DNA of 14,523 nucleotides from an uncultured Acidobacteriota bacterium (GTDB lineage: Bacteria; Acidobacteriota; Terriglobia; Terriglobales; Acidobacteriaceae), in the NCBI GenBank assembly GCA_903832475.1, contig CAILBQ010000226.1:1-14523 (forward strand), given 5' to 3'. The first letter of the stretch is position 1, and each line of letters opens with the position of its first letter. The notes under the pieces were generated by a model. The model worked only from the letters and a program-made list of their open reading frames with translations. It was not told where the DNA came from and made no database searches. This document shows positions 1-8,387 of the stretch, in pieces. Position numbers and translations under genes: made by a program.

Positions 1-1587
1 GCTAATCTGTTGTTGGCACGGGCCACGGCGCGACGGACGGAGGTGTCGATCCGCATGGCTCTGGGTGCTGCGCGAATGCGTCTGATGCGCCAGATCTTCA
101 CCGAGAGCATTCTGTTGAGTTGTATTGGCGGATTGGCGGGGTTGGCGGTCGCCTATCTTGGCTCTCACTTAATTCTCGGCCTGGCATTTCCGGATGCGAA
201 AAACCTGCCTATTCAGGCTTCACCTTCGTTACTGGTACTTGGGTTTGCCTTCCTGGTCTCTTTATTGACAGGTCTGATCTTCGGTGCGGCGCCTGCATGG
301 GTTTCATCGCATGCGCAGCCTGCTGAAGCTCTGCGTGGATCCAATCGAGCCACCAGCGATCGATCCTCACTGCCGCAAAAGGGTCTGGTGGTCTTTCAGG
401 CGGCGCTGTCGCTGGTACTGCTTGTCGGTGCGGTGTTGATGACGCGGTCCCTTTCGAATCTGGAGCATCAGGATTTCGGAATTGCAACAACGGATCGCTA
501 CGTTCTGCACTTCGACCCAGTCGGTGCGGGTTACACGGTCGATCGCGTGCAGCCACTCTATCGCGAAATTCAGTCAAGGTTTTCTGCGCTTCCCGGAGTG
601 AAGGGAGTTGGCCTGGCTCTTTACAGTCCGCTTGAGGGAGACAACTGGGGAGAATGCGTGATTCAGCAGGGCCATCCGGCGCCTGCTCCCGGTTCGAAGT
701 GCGGTTCCACCTGGGATCGCGTAAGCGTGGGGTATCTGGATGCCCTGGGCGTACCGATGGTGCGTGGCCGCTCGTTTACCGAGCAGGACACGGCTACATC
801 TCTCCCGGTTGCCGTGGTGAACCAAACCTTCGTAAATCGCTTCTTTCCCAATCAGGATGCGGTCGGCAAGCATTTTGGAATCGACGATGTGTCGTATTCC
901 AGCAGCTTTGAAATCGTCGGAGTTTTCAAGGATTTCAAGATGAATAATCCGCGCGAGCCAATTCGCCCTGTCTATTTGCGTCCTATGACTCAGCGCTTCG
1001 GCGGCTACAAAGAGGATTCGATGATAGGGGGCGAGGTGCAATCGATGTTCGCCAACTCCATTCTGCTGCGCTTTGATCGTCCCCAGCAAGACGTGGGCGA
1101 ACTGGCGCGACGAACCCTGGCAAGCATCGATCCGAACCTGACGGTAATCGATCTTCGCTCCCTGGATGCTCAAGTAGCGGGTAACTTCAACCAGGACCGA
1201 TTGATCGCGCGATTGACGACCCTTTTTGGCGTGCTTGCCTTGATGCTGGCGTGCGTGGGTTTGTATGGCGTGACGGCGTACTTTGTCGCGCGCAGGAGAA
1301 GCGAAATTGGCATTCGAATGGCATTGGGCGCCACCCGCACAGGCGTTGTCGGACTGGTGCTGCGCAGCGTCCTGTTGCAGATAGGGCTAGGGCTTGCCGT
1401 GGGGATACCGTGCTCTTTACTGGCGGGTCATCTAATGAAGAGCCTGCTTTACGGAGTCGGTTCGTATGATCCCGCCGCTTTGATTGGAGCAACGGCAATT
1501 CTCATCGTTTGCGCATTGACGGCTGGATTTTTGCCGGCCCGCAAAGCAGCGTCGATTGAACCCATGAAAGCGCTTCGCACGGAATAG
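1..1587 (+). CDS. ADOP-family ABC permease (MacB_PCD/FtsX duplicated), 5'-truncated by window edge
   Basis: This is the C-terminal ~528 residues of a permease that begins upstream of the window. The frame is open from base 1 and the first residues, ANLLLARATARR, are the conserved start of an FtsX domain, so the TTG at 10 is an internal leucine and not a start. Visible order: first FtsX domain with the EVSIRMALGAARMRL cytoplasmic loop and hydrophobic segments near residues 35-60 and 80-100; another membrane segment near 128-152; a second MacB-type periplasmic domain (~155-400); a second FtsX domain (~402-528) with SEIGIRMALGATR and the ending SIEPMKALRTE. ADOP proteins usually have about 800-850 residues, so roughly 300 are missing to the left. 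By family, such permeases act in the inner membrane as mechanotransmission exporters or lipid movers; the substrate cannot be read. The next permease starts 24 bases downstream. Confidence 0.93.
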   Translation, partial: ANLLLARATARRTEVSIRMALGAARMRLMRQIFTESILLSCIGGLAGLAVAYLGSHLILGLAFPDAKNLPIQASPSLLVLGFAFLVSLLTGLIFGAAPAWVSSHAQPAEALRGSNRATSDRSSLPQKGLVVFQAALSLVLLVGAVLMTRSLSNLEHQDFGIATTDRYVLHFDPVGAGYTVDRVQPLYREIQSRFSALPGVKGVGLALYSPLEGDNWGECVIQQGHPAPAPGSKCGSTWDRVSVGYLDALGVPMVRGRSFTEQDTATSLPVAVVNQTFVNRFFPNQDAVGKHFGIDDVSYSSSFEIVGVFKDFKMNNPREPIRPVYLRPMTQRFGGYKEDSMIGGEVQSMFANSILLRFDRPQQDVGELARRTLASIDPNLTVIDLRSLDAQVAGNFNQDRLIARLTTLFGVLALMLACVGLYGVTAYFVARRRSEIGIRMALGATRTGVVGLVLRSVLLQIGLGLAVGIPCSLLAGHLMKSLLYGVGSYDPAALIGATAILIVCALTAGFLPARKAASIEPMKALRTE

Positions 1588-1601
1588 TTTGGAGACAAGG
1601 C

Positions 1602-1606
1602 AGGAG
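1602..1606 (+). promoter_or_regulatory. Shine-Dalgarno for the second ADOP permease
   Basis: AGGAG lies 5 bases before the ATG at 1612, in the 24-base gap after the previous stop. It supports that start and independent translation of the second permease within the operon. Confidence 0.7.
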
Positions 1607-1611
1607 TCGGC

Positions 1612-4137
1612 ATGCAGACATTCGTTCAGGATCTTCGATACGCGGCGCGCCAGTTGATGCGCTCGCCAGGCTTTGCCGTCACGGTCATCCTGACTTTGGC
1701 GCTAGGCATCGGCGCGAATACCGCGATTTTCACTATCTTTGACCAGGTTCTTTTGAGGATGCTGCCGGTTGAACGGCCGAAGGAGTTGGTCCGGTTCGAG
1801 TGGACGGGATCCTTCCAAGGGTCGATGAGCAGCTTTGGCGGCGACAGTCGCAATTACTTTTCTTATCCGATGTATAAGGATCTTCGCGACAAGAACCAGG
1901 TCTTTACGGGCCTGCTGGCCGCTGTGCGGGGCAGCGTCGGCGTGTCGTGGCATGATCAGGCTGAGAATGAAGACGCCGAGATTGTCAGTGGGAATTATTT
2001 TGATGTACTTGGGCTGAGACCGAGGCTGGGCCGGCTATTGACTCCTTCCGACGACACCGCGAAGAATGCGAATCCGGTACTGGTATTGAGCTACGACTAC
2101 TGGAAGACGCGGTTCTCGGCTTCGCCGGACGTAGCGGGTAGGACTGTGCTTCTCAACGGACATCCATTCACCATTCTGGGTGTAGCGCCGGAGGGGTTTC
2201 ACAGCGCGATCGATGGTTACACTCCAGGCGTTTTTCTCCCCATCAGCATGACGGAAACGGCCATGCCCTGGACCATTCCGCGCGATGATCTGAACAATCA
2301 CCAGTCGGTATGGCTGACGCTGATCGGACGACTCAAATCAGGCGTTACGGCTCAAAACGCTGAGGTCAGCCTGGGGCCTTTGTGGTATTCCCTGCGAGCC
2401 CAGGAGTTGCTGGGATATAAAAGCGCATCCCCGCGGTTCAAGGACGGATTTCTCAGGCGAACGCACTTGAAAGTGCTGGATGATTCCACTGGTTTCATGC
2501 CGCGAAGGGCCGATCTCAAAACCCCTCTGCTGGTGTTGATGGGCATGGTCTTCGTGCTGGCAGCGATGTGTGCCGTCAACGTGGCGACGCTGTTGCTGCT
2601 GCGCGCAGCAGGGCGTGTGCGCGAGATTTCGATGCGTTATGCGCTGGGAGCAGCGCGATCCCGCATCGTGTCGCAATTGCTGGTGGAAGGTGGAGTGCTT
2701 GGGCTTTGCGGCGCGGTCGCCGGAGTCATCCTGTCGCCGTTCATTGCGAGGGTGCTGGTGCAGTTGATGACCAGCAGCGAAGATACGACGGAGGCGCCAT
2801 ATTCGGCGTCGCTTGACTTACGTGTATTGCTTTTCACGCTGGCTCTTTCCTTACTGGTTACGATCTTGTTCAGTGCGGCGCCAGCGCTGCAATTTCTGCG
2901 TCCCAGGCTGGCTGAAACGCTGCGGCAAAGCAGCGGCACAGCTTCCAAGCGGTCGCAGATGTTCCGGAAAATCGCTTTCGGTCTGCAAATAGCTTTGACC
3001 GTGTTATTGCTGGGGGGAGCTGGGTTATTTCTGAAGACGCTGACAAATCTGCGCGGGCAAAACATTGGTTTCCATACGGAACATGTGGTGAGTTTTGATG
3101 TCGATCCGACCCTCGCCGGATACGGTGACGATCGAGCCCAGCAGGTGGAATCGAGTGTCCTGGATGCGGTGCGCGGGGTTGCCGGTGTGCAGCAGGCAGC
3201 CGGCACGACGGATCCAGAGATATCCGGCGACTCCTCGAATTCGAACTACAGTGTGCAGGGTCATGCGGCAGCCGAGGAGGAGGACATGGATTTCGAGTCT
3301 CCCCGCATCACGACTGGATACTTCGCAACGTTGCGACAGCCTTTGCTGGCCGGTCGTGAATTCTCTTCGGCAGATGTAAAAGGAAGCCCTGAAGTTGCGG
3401 TGGTCAACGTCACGTTTGCCAAGCGATTTTACGGAACGCCGCAGAACGCGCTGGGGCGGCTCATTTCGGAAGGCGCCGGGAGTGACATCAAATACGACAC
3501 CACGATAGTAGGAGTGGTTGGAGATGTGCGTCACCAAAACCTGCGCGATACTCCGCGGGGAACGGTCTACAGACCCTACCTGCAACAGAAGCATCCTGGA
3601 GGGCTGAGGTTCTATGCGTTGACAGCGCAGCAGCCGGAGGCGGTGGAGAGTACGATTCGTGAGCAGATCCATCGTCTCGATCCGAAGCTGGTTGTGGACG
3701 GGATGCGCACGATGGAGGAACAGGTGAATCGCAGCGTATCGAATGAAAGAGCGCTGGCGATGCTGGCGATGAGCTTTTCCGCGCTCGCTCTGCTGATGAC
3801 GGCAGTAGGGCTGTACGGAGTGCTCGCTTTTGCGACTGCGCAGCGAACTCGCGAGATCGGGGTGCGCATGGCGCTGGGCGCGCAGCGCAGTTCAGTGGTT
3901 GCGCTGGTGATGCGCGAAATGGCGTTGACCGCATTTCTCGGCATCGCCCTGGCGCTCCCTGTTGCGTTTGTTCTCTCGAGGCTGGTGCGCAGTCAACTGT
4001 ACGAGGTCCAACCAGGAGATCCGATGGCATTCTCGGGCGCCGTGCTGATCAGTGTGTTGATGATCCTGGTTGCAGCTGCTGTTCCCGCGCGCCGCGCCGC
4101 TTCCGTCGATCCGATGAAGGCGCTCAGAACCGAATAG
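1612..4137 (+). CDS. ADOP-family ABC permease (MacB_PCD/FtsX duplicated), complete
   Basis: This complete 841-residue protein has the ADOP layout. The N-terminus has the family opening DLRYAARQLMRSPGF, then a membrane segment (~21-45) containing LALGIGANTAIF. A MacB_PCD periplasmic domain follows (~46-295), then a first FtsX domain (~300-430) with the coupling loop EISMRYALGAARSRI near 338. A membrane segment (~450-475), a second periplasmic domain (~480-710) and a second FtsX domain (~711-841) with REIGVRMALGAQRSS and ending SVDPMKALRTE complete it. One polypeptide therefore carries two FtsX-type halves. Its last residues nearly match those of the upstream permease, so the two are paralogues from tandem duplication. 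The following ATPase gene suggests it is powered in cis. MacB/LolCE-like export is inferred from family; the substrate is unknown. ATG 1612 is chosen for its AGGAG and the conserved N-terminus. Confidence 0.95.
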   Translation: MQTFVQDLRYAARQLMRSPGFAVTVILTLALGIGANTAIFTIFDQVLLRMLPVERPKELVRFEWTGSFQGSMSSFGGDSRNYFSYPMYKDLRDKNQVFTGLLAAVRGSVGVSWHDQAENEDAEIVSGNYFDVLGLRPRLGRLLTPSDDTAKNANPVLVLSYDYWKTRFSASPDVAGRTVLLNGHPFTILGVAPEGFHSAIDGYTPGVFLPISMTETAMPWTIPRDDLNNHQSVWLTLIGRLKSGVTAQNAEVSLGPLWYSLRAQELLGYKSASPRFKDGFLRRTHLKVLDDSTGFMPRRADLKTPLLVLMGMVFVLAAMCAVNVATLLLLRAAGRVREISMRYALGAARSRIVSQLLVEGGVLGLCGAVAGVILSPFIARVLVQLMTSSEDTTEAPYSASLDLRVLLFTLALSLLVTILFSAAPALQFLRPRLAETLRQSSGTASKRSQMFRKIAFGLQIALTVLLLGGAGLFLKTLTNLRGQNIGFHTEHVVSFDVDPTLAGYGDDRAQQVESSVLDAVRGVAGVQQAAGTTDPEISGDSSNSNYSVQGHAAAEEEDMDFESPRITTGYFATLRQPLLAGREFSSADVKGSPEVAVVNVTFAKRFYGTPQNALGRLISEGAGSDIKYDTTIVGVVGDVRHQNLRDTPRGTVYRPYLQQKHPGGLRFYALTAQQPEAVESTIREQIHRLDPKLVVDGMRTMEEQVNRSVSNERALAMLAMSFSALALLMTAVGLYGVLAFATAQRTREIGVRMALGAQRSSVVALVMREMALTAFLGIALALPVAFVLSRLVRSQLYEVQPGDPMAFSGAVLISVLMILVAAAVPARRAASVDPMKALRTE

Positions 4138-4179
4138 GCTGGTCATTGGCAACAAGAAGTCTTTGGAGTGATACATACC

Positions 4180-4890
4180 ATGATTGATTTGAGAAGGATC
4201 GAGCGAAGCTACAAGACAGGACATACGGAGACATGGGTTCTTCGTCACGTAAATCTGACGATTCGGCCAGGCGAATTTGTCACAGTGATGGGTCCGTCGG
4301 GAGCAGGGAAGTCTTCGCTCTTGAACGTACTGGCCATGCTCGACGATCAGTGGCACGGGGAGTTTTTCTTCGAGGATGAGGCGGTACACCGCATGAATCG
4401 GAAGCAGCGTGCAGACCTGGCGCGGCGGCGTATCGGCATGGTCTTTCAGAGCTATCACCTGCTTGATGACCTGAGTGTTGCCGAGAACATCGATTTGCCG
4501 CTCTCGTATAAAGACATACCACGGCAGGAGCGGCAGGCGTTGGTGGCTGATACATTGGATCGCTTCAATATTGTTGGCAAAAAGGACCTTTTCCCTAGCC
4601 AGTTATCGGGCGGCCAGCAGCAGTTGGTGGGTATTGCCCGCGCTGTCATTCACAAGCCCAGCTTGTTGCTGGCCGATGAGCCGACCGGCAACCTGCATTC
4701 CGCTCAAGCGAAAGAGATCATGGAATTATTCACCAAGTTGAATGCAGAGGGTACGACAATCGTGCAGGTAACTCATTCTGAAGAGAATGCGAAGTATGGT
4801 TCGAGAGTGATCGAACTGAGAGACGGCTGGCTGTATTCCGACACTGCTGGACTTCCGCAGCAAAGCGTACCGGCAGGGGTGCAATCGTGA
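4180..4890 (+). CDS. ABC transporter ATP-binding protein (LolD/MacB-type)
   Basis: This 236-residue single-domain ATPase is the cytoplasmic motor expected to drive the adjacent permeases. Motifs in order: Walker A GPSGAGKS (38-45), Q-loop glutamine in VFQSYHLL (Q90), signature LSGGQ (142-146), Walker B LLLADE (162-167) and switch histidine in QVTHSE (H199). The general form (ERSYKTG, GEFVTVMGPSGAGKSSLLN, DEPTGNL) is that of the LolD/MacB/FtsE branch. The D-loop reads NLHS where NLDS is usual. I place the start at ATG 4180, behind GGAG at 4165-4168. An in-frame GTG at 4168 would add four residues but overlaps that ribosome site. The stop overlaps the next start by one base (TGATG), implying translational coupling to the outer-membrane gene. 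C-terminal residues ~220-236 are a loose tail outside the ATPase fold. Confidence 0.93.
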   Translation: MIDLRRIERSYKTGHTETWVLRHVNLTIRPGEFVTVMGPSGAGKSSLLNVLAMLDDQWHGEFFFEDEAVHRMNRKQRADLARRRIGMVFQSYHLLDDLSVAENIDLPLSYKDIPRQERQALVADTLDRFNIVGKKDLFPSQLSGGQQQLVGIARAVIHKPSLLLADEPTGNLHSAQAKEIMELFTKLNAEGTTIVQVTHSEENAKYGSRVIELRDGWLYSDTAGLPQQSVPAGVQS

Positions 4891-6950
4891 TGGAGGAGAA
4901 GCGCCCAGGATATGAATCAACGAGAACCACCTATTCAAACAGACCGGTGCACGGGGCATCCTTGAAAGTTATCGCCTTATTCTGCTGCTTCAGCATCTCG
5001 CTGCAAACCGTGACGCCTATGCTGGCGCAGAGTGTGCCTGGCGCCACGACAGGGGCGCCGGCTCCGCAAGCGCCTCCGGCAGCAGCACCCGTGGCAAATT
5101 CGACAGCGCCTATGTCGATACCCTTTGATGAGTTATTGAAGCCATCGCACAATCCGATCAATGCGTATCGGGGTCGCACCGTTCCGCCGCCAAACATGGC
5201 CAACTCGGTTCGTCTGAACGATCTGGTTCGCGATGGAAAGTTGTATCTGTCGCTACGCGATGCGATCGATCTTGCGCTCGAAGACAACCTGGACATGGTG
5301 ATCGCCAGATATAACCTGCCGATTGCGCAAATGGACATTCTGCGCACGGCGGCGGGCGGCACAACGCGCGGTGTCAATACGGGCGTGGTTTCGGGTACGC
5401 CGGGCGGCGGAGGGGCATCCTTTGGCGGAGGTTCAGGTGCGGGCGCAGGCGGTACGTCAAGCGGCGCAGGCGGCGCCGGCGCGGGCGCTTCGGGACTGGT
5501 GCAATCGACACTGGGCACTGGAACGGCTGTATCGAATTACGACCCGTTCCTCTCGGCGACCACGTATGTCGATCACACTACGCAGTTGCTGCCGAATAAG
5601 ATCGTGTATGGCATCCCGGTTATTCACCTCAACGAGATTCTCGCAAATTTCGCGTATTCGCAGGCGTTTCCTACCGGCGGCAGCATTCAGGCGGTGTGGA
5701 ACAACAATCGTCAGACGACAAATAGTCCGAACAACACTTTCAATCCGCAATTCACCTCGTATGTCGAAATCTATGCGCAGCAGCAATTGCTGGCCGGGTT
5801 CGGGACAGCTACCAATCTTCGCTTCCTGCGCATCGCACGCACCAATCAAAAGGTGTCAGACATCGCCTTTCGAGCGCAGGTGATCGCGACGGTTACTCAG
5901 ATCTGCGACCTGTACTGGGATTTGGTCAGCGCGTACGACCTTGAGCAGGTGAGCGAGCGATCGGTTGCATTTGCCAATGAGACATTGACCACGAGCCGCA
6001 AGCAACTCGAGTTGCAAGCGATCCCGGAAATGGATGTGCTGAAGGCTGAGGGAGAGGTGGCGACCCGCGAGCAGGACCTGACCGTAGCCCGCACGAATCT
6101 TCAACTACAAGAGCTGTACATGAAGAATGCGGTTACACGAAGCCTCGACGATCCGATCCTGGAAGAGATGCCGGTTGTACCGACCGATCACATCGGCGCA
6201 CAGTCGACGGTCACCTCAGTGCCGGTGCAGCGGATGATCGACGACGCATTGAAGAATCGCACTGAATTGCAAGAGTCTACGCTGGTCCTGAAGAACAGCG
6301 AACTGAGCCGTAAGACTGCACGTAATGCGCTGCTTCCTTCCTTGTCTCTGTACGGTTTTCTCTCTGGGACAGGTTTTGCCGGGCCGACCAATCCGCTGGC
6401 TGGATCGACGACTTCCACATCGCCGACGACCTATGGCGGCGCGTTGGAGAATGCGTTGAATTACTCTTCGCCGGAATACCAGGTCGGCTTCCAACTCGGC
6501 ATTCCCATTCGTAACCGCATCGCCAAGGCAGATCAACTGCGGACGGAACTCGAGTATCGCCAGTCGCAGGTGTATCTGGAGGAATTGAAGAAGCGCATTC
6601 GCATTGAAGTGCGCAATGCACGCTACGCGCTGGAACAAGGTGCGAGCCGCGTGGATGCAGCCCGCAAGGCGCACGACCTGGCTGCAAAGACCCTCGACAT
6701 CATGCAGAAGGAACAGAAGCTTGGCGCTGGATCCAACCAACAGACGCTTGCCGCGGAACATGACCTGGCCCTGGCCGAATCAGCTTTGGTTACCGCCGAA
6801 ACGGGCTATGAGAAGGCACGCATCGAAGTACGCCGCGCGACGGGCTCGGTGCTTGAGGAGTATGGCATCTCCCTTGAAACAAGCAGCAAGGGTGAACTCT
6901 CTGGAACAGTAACGCGATCCTCCACAGGCGATGTTCCGAGTGGACACTAG
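4890..6950 (+). CDS. TolC-like outer-membrane efflux protein (OEP family) with Gly-rich insert
   Basis: This ~686-residue protein should form the outer-membrane and periplasmic channel of the efflux complex. It has a long N-terminus, then a hydrophobic segment (~26-46) with likely signal peptidase I cleavage after PMLA (A46). An Ala/Pro-rich linker (~52-76) follows. The first OEP helices are around LSLRDAIDLALEDNLDMVIA (~121-140). A Gly/Ala/Ser-rich stretch (~156-202) leads into YDPFLSATTYVDH. The remainder contains long amphipathic helices, including EMDVLKAEGEVATREQDL (~380-398), and a second OEP repeat ending in ALAESALVTAETGYEKARI near residues 630-648. At ~690 residues it exceeds the usual 420-500 of TolC proteins because of the linker, insert and tail. 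ATG 4890 overlaps the ATPase stop; GTG 4887 is an equal alternative one residue earlier. The weak AGGGG at 4875-4879 fits either. Confidence 0.9.
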   Translation: MEEKRPGYESTRTTYSNRPVHGASLKVIALFCCFSISLQTVTPMLAQSVPGATTGAPAPQAPPAAAPVANSTAPMSIPFDELLKPSHNPINAYRGRTVPPPNMANSVRLNDLVRDGKLYLSLRDAIDLALEDNLDMVIARYNLPIAQMDILRTAAGGTTRGVNTGVVSGTPGGGGASFGGGSGAGAGGTSSGAGGAGAGASGLVQSTLGTGTAVSNYDPFLSATTYVDHTTQLLPNKIVYGIPVIHLNEILANFAYSQAFPTGGSIQAVWNNNRQTTNSPNNTFNPQFTSYVEIYAQQQLLAGFGTATNLRFLRIARTNQKVSDIAFRAQVIATVTQICDLYWDLVSAYDLEQVSERSVAFANETLTTSRKQLELQAIPEMDVLKAEGEVATREQDLTVARTNLQLQELYMKNAVTRSLDDPILEEMPVVPTDHIGAQSTVTSVPVQRMIDDALKNRTELQESTLVLKNSELSRKTARNALLPSLSLYGFLSGTGFAGPTNPLAGSTTSTSPTTYGGALENALNYSSPEYQVGFQLGIPIRNRIAKADQLRTELEYRQSQVYLEELKKRIRIEVRNARYALEQGASRVDAARKAHDLAAKTLDIMQKEQKLGAGSNQQTLAAEHDLALAESALVTAETGYEKARIEVRRATGSVLEEYGISLETSSKGELSGTVTRSSTGDVPSGH
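5352..5495 (+). repeat. Low-complexity Gly/Ala/Ser-coding tract inside the TolC-like gene
   Basis: GC-rich, imperfectly repetitive GGCGGAGG/GGCGCAGGCGG-type sequence encodes about 48 residues that are mostly Gly, Ala, Ser and Thr. It lies between the first helical pair and the DPFLSATTY segment, so it is probably a flexible loop rather than part of the barrel or helices. Tracts like this are prone to length change by slippage. Confidence 0.75.
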
Positions 6951-6980
6951 CCCGTTCAGACTGACACACTGGCAAAGAGT

Positions 6981-8381
6981 ATGACGACCGGGAACACAGG
7001 CAAGAACACGAGTTCTACGAGCGAGAGGCCTTACAAACTCCTCATTGCGGATGACCAGCCTCAGATTCTTGAGGCTTTGCGTTTGCTGCTCAAGCCGGAA
7101 GGCTATCAGTTGGAAATGGTTCGTACGCCGGCGCTGTTGCTGGAGGCGCTGCGCAACGACAGCTTCGACGGTGTTTTGATTGACCTGAATTATACCCGCG
7201 ACACCACCTCAGGGCAGGAGGGGATGGACCTGGTCGTTCGTGTGAAAGAGATCGATTCTCAATTGCCTGTCATTGCGATGACGGCCTGGGGCAACATTGA
7301 TCTCGCTGTTGAAGCAATGCGGCGCGGGGCCAGCGATTTTATCCAGAAGCCTTGGGAAAATGCGCGGCTGCTCAGCGTACTGCGGGCGCAGATGGAGTTG
7401 CATCGAAGCCAGAAGCGTACCCAGTGGCTCGAGGCTGAAAATCGCATTCTGCGTGCGCCGGGTGCTCCAGATTTTATCGCCTCGGCTCCCTCGATGCGGC
7501 TGGTTTTGGAGACGATGTCGCGGGTCGGGCCGTCGGACGCCAACGTGCTTATTCTGGGAGAACATGGTACGGGCAAAGAAGTTGTCGCGCAGATGCTTCA
7601 CCGTCTTTCTGCGCGAGCTTCGCGCACTTTGGTAGCTGTCAACACGGGCGCACTTCCCGAAGGCACGTTTGAAAGTGAGCTGTTCGGCCACGTCAAAGGC
7701 GCATTCACCGATGCTCGCAACGATCGCATCGGACGCTTTGAACTGGCAAACGGAGGCACGCTTTTTCTCGATGAGATTGCGAATATTCCGATCAGGCAGC
7801 AGGCAAAGATTCTGCGTGTTCTGGAAACTGGCGAGTTGGAACGAGTCGGTTCGTCAAGAACGCAATCTGTTGATGTGCGCGTGCTCTCCGCGACCAACGC
7901 CAACCTGCGCCAGGACTGCGCCGAAGGCCGCTTCCGGGAAGACTTGCTGTTTCGCTTGAATACGGTGGAGTTGGTCCTGCCTCCGCTTCGCGATCGGCGT
8001 GAAGATATTCCCGCGCTGGCTGGACATTTTCTAGCGCGACATGCAACAAGATATCGCCGCTCCATACAAGGCCTCGAACCTTCAGCCTTGCAGATGATGC
8101 TTCAGTATGCATGGCCAGGGAATGTCCGGGAGTTGGATCACACCATTGAGCGCGCTGTGCTAATGGCGCGAGGCACTCATATAGAGACTACGGATCTGGC
8201 GCTGCAAGGTCAACGATCGACGGCTCCCAACACCATGGATGAGATGAGTCTTGAAGCGGTCGAAGCCATCTTGATACGCAAGGCGCTCGCTCGGGTGGGT
8301 GGAAACGTCAGCCAGGCCGCGGATGCGCTGGGATTGAGCCGCGGCGCGCTCTATCGTCGAATTGAAAAGTATGGTCTGTGA
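6981..8381 (+). CDS. Sigma-54-dependent response regulator, NtrC family (REC-AAA+-Fis HTH)
   Basis: This 466-residue transcription activator has three domains. The receiver (~18-140) has acidic pair D24/D25, phosphoacceptor D68 in VLIDLN, T101 and K123; the loop after D68 is enlarged (YTRDTTSGQEG). The AAA+ sigma-54 interaction domain (~165-405) has Walker A GEHGTGKE (193-200), the loop GAFTDA (240-245) where GAFTGA is canonical, Walker B TLFLDE (260-265), arginine-finger region RFREDLLFRLN (317-327) and WPGNVREL (378-385). A Fis-type helix-turn-helix (~424-466) ends in LGLSRGALYRRIEKYGL. It would remodel sigma-54 RNA polymerase at -24/-12 promoters once phosphorylated, most likely by the kinase 6 bases downstream. 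It starts 30 bases after the TolC-like gene, with only a weak AAAGAG directly before the ATG. Co-transcription suggests control of its own efflux operon; the target promoter is not visible here. Confidence 0.95.
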   Translation: MTTGNTGKNTSSTSERPYKLLIADDQPQILEALRLLLKPEGYQLEMVRTPALLLEALRNDSFDGVLIDLNYTRDTTSGQEGMDLVVRVKEIDSQLPVIAMTAWGNIDLAVEAMRRGASDFIQKPWENARLLSVLRAQMELHRSQKRTQWLEAENRILRAPGAPDFIASAPSMRLVLETMSRVGPSDANVLILGEHGTGKEVVAQMLHRLSARASRTLVAVNTGALPEGTFESELFGHVKGAFTDARNDRIGRFELANGGTLFLDEIANIPIRQQAKILRVLETGELERVGSSRTQSVDVRVLSATNANLRQDCAEGRFREDLLFRLNTVELVLPPLRDRREDIPALAGHFLARHATRYRRSIQGLEPSALQMMLQYAWPGNVRELDHTIERAVLMARGTHIETTDLALQGQRSTAPNTMDEMSLEAVEAILIRKALARVGGNVSQAADALGLSRGALYRRIEKYGL

Positions 8382-8387
8382 GCTCTC

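Noticed and set aside
13..28. TTGGCACGG near the left edge resembles the -24 part of a sigma-54 promoter.
   Set aside because: It codes for the conserved LLARA of an FtsX domain and has no TTGC at the right distance for a -12 box.
574..1173. A - strand open frame (199 codons) opposite the first permease.
   Set aside because: It lies fully within a conserved permease domain and shows no protein family features.
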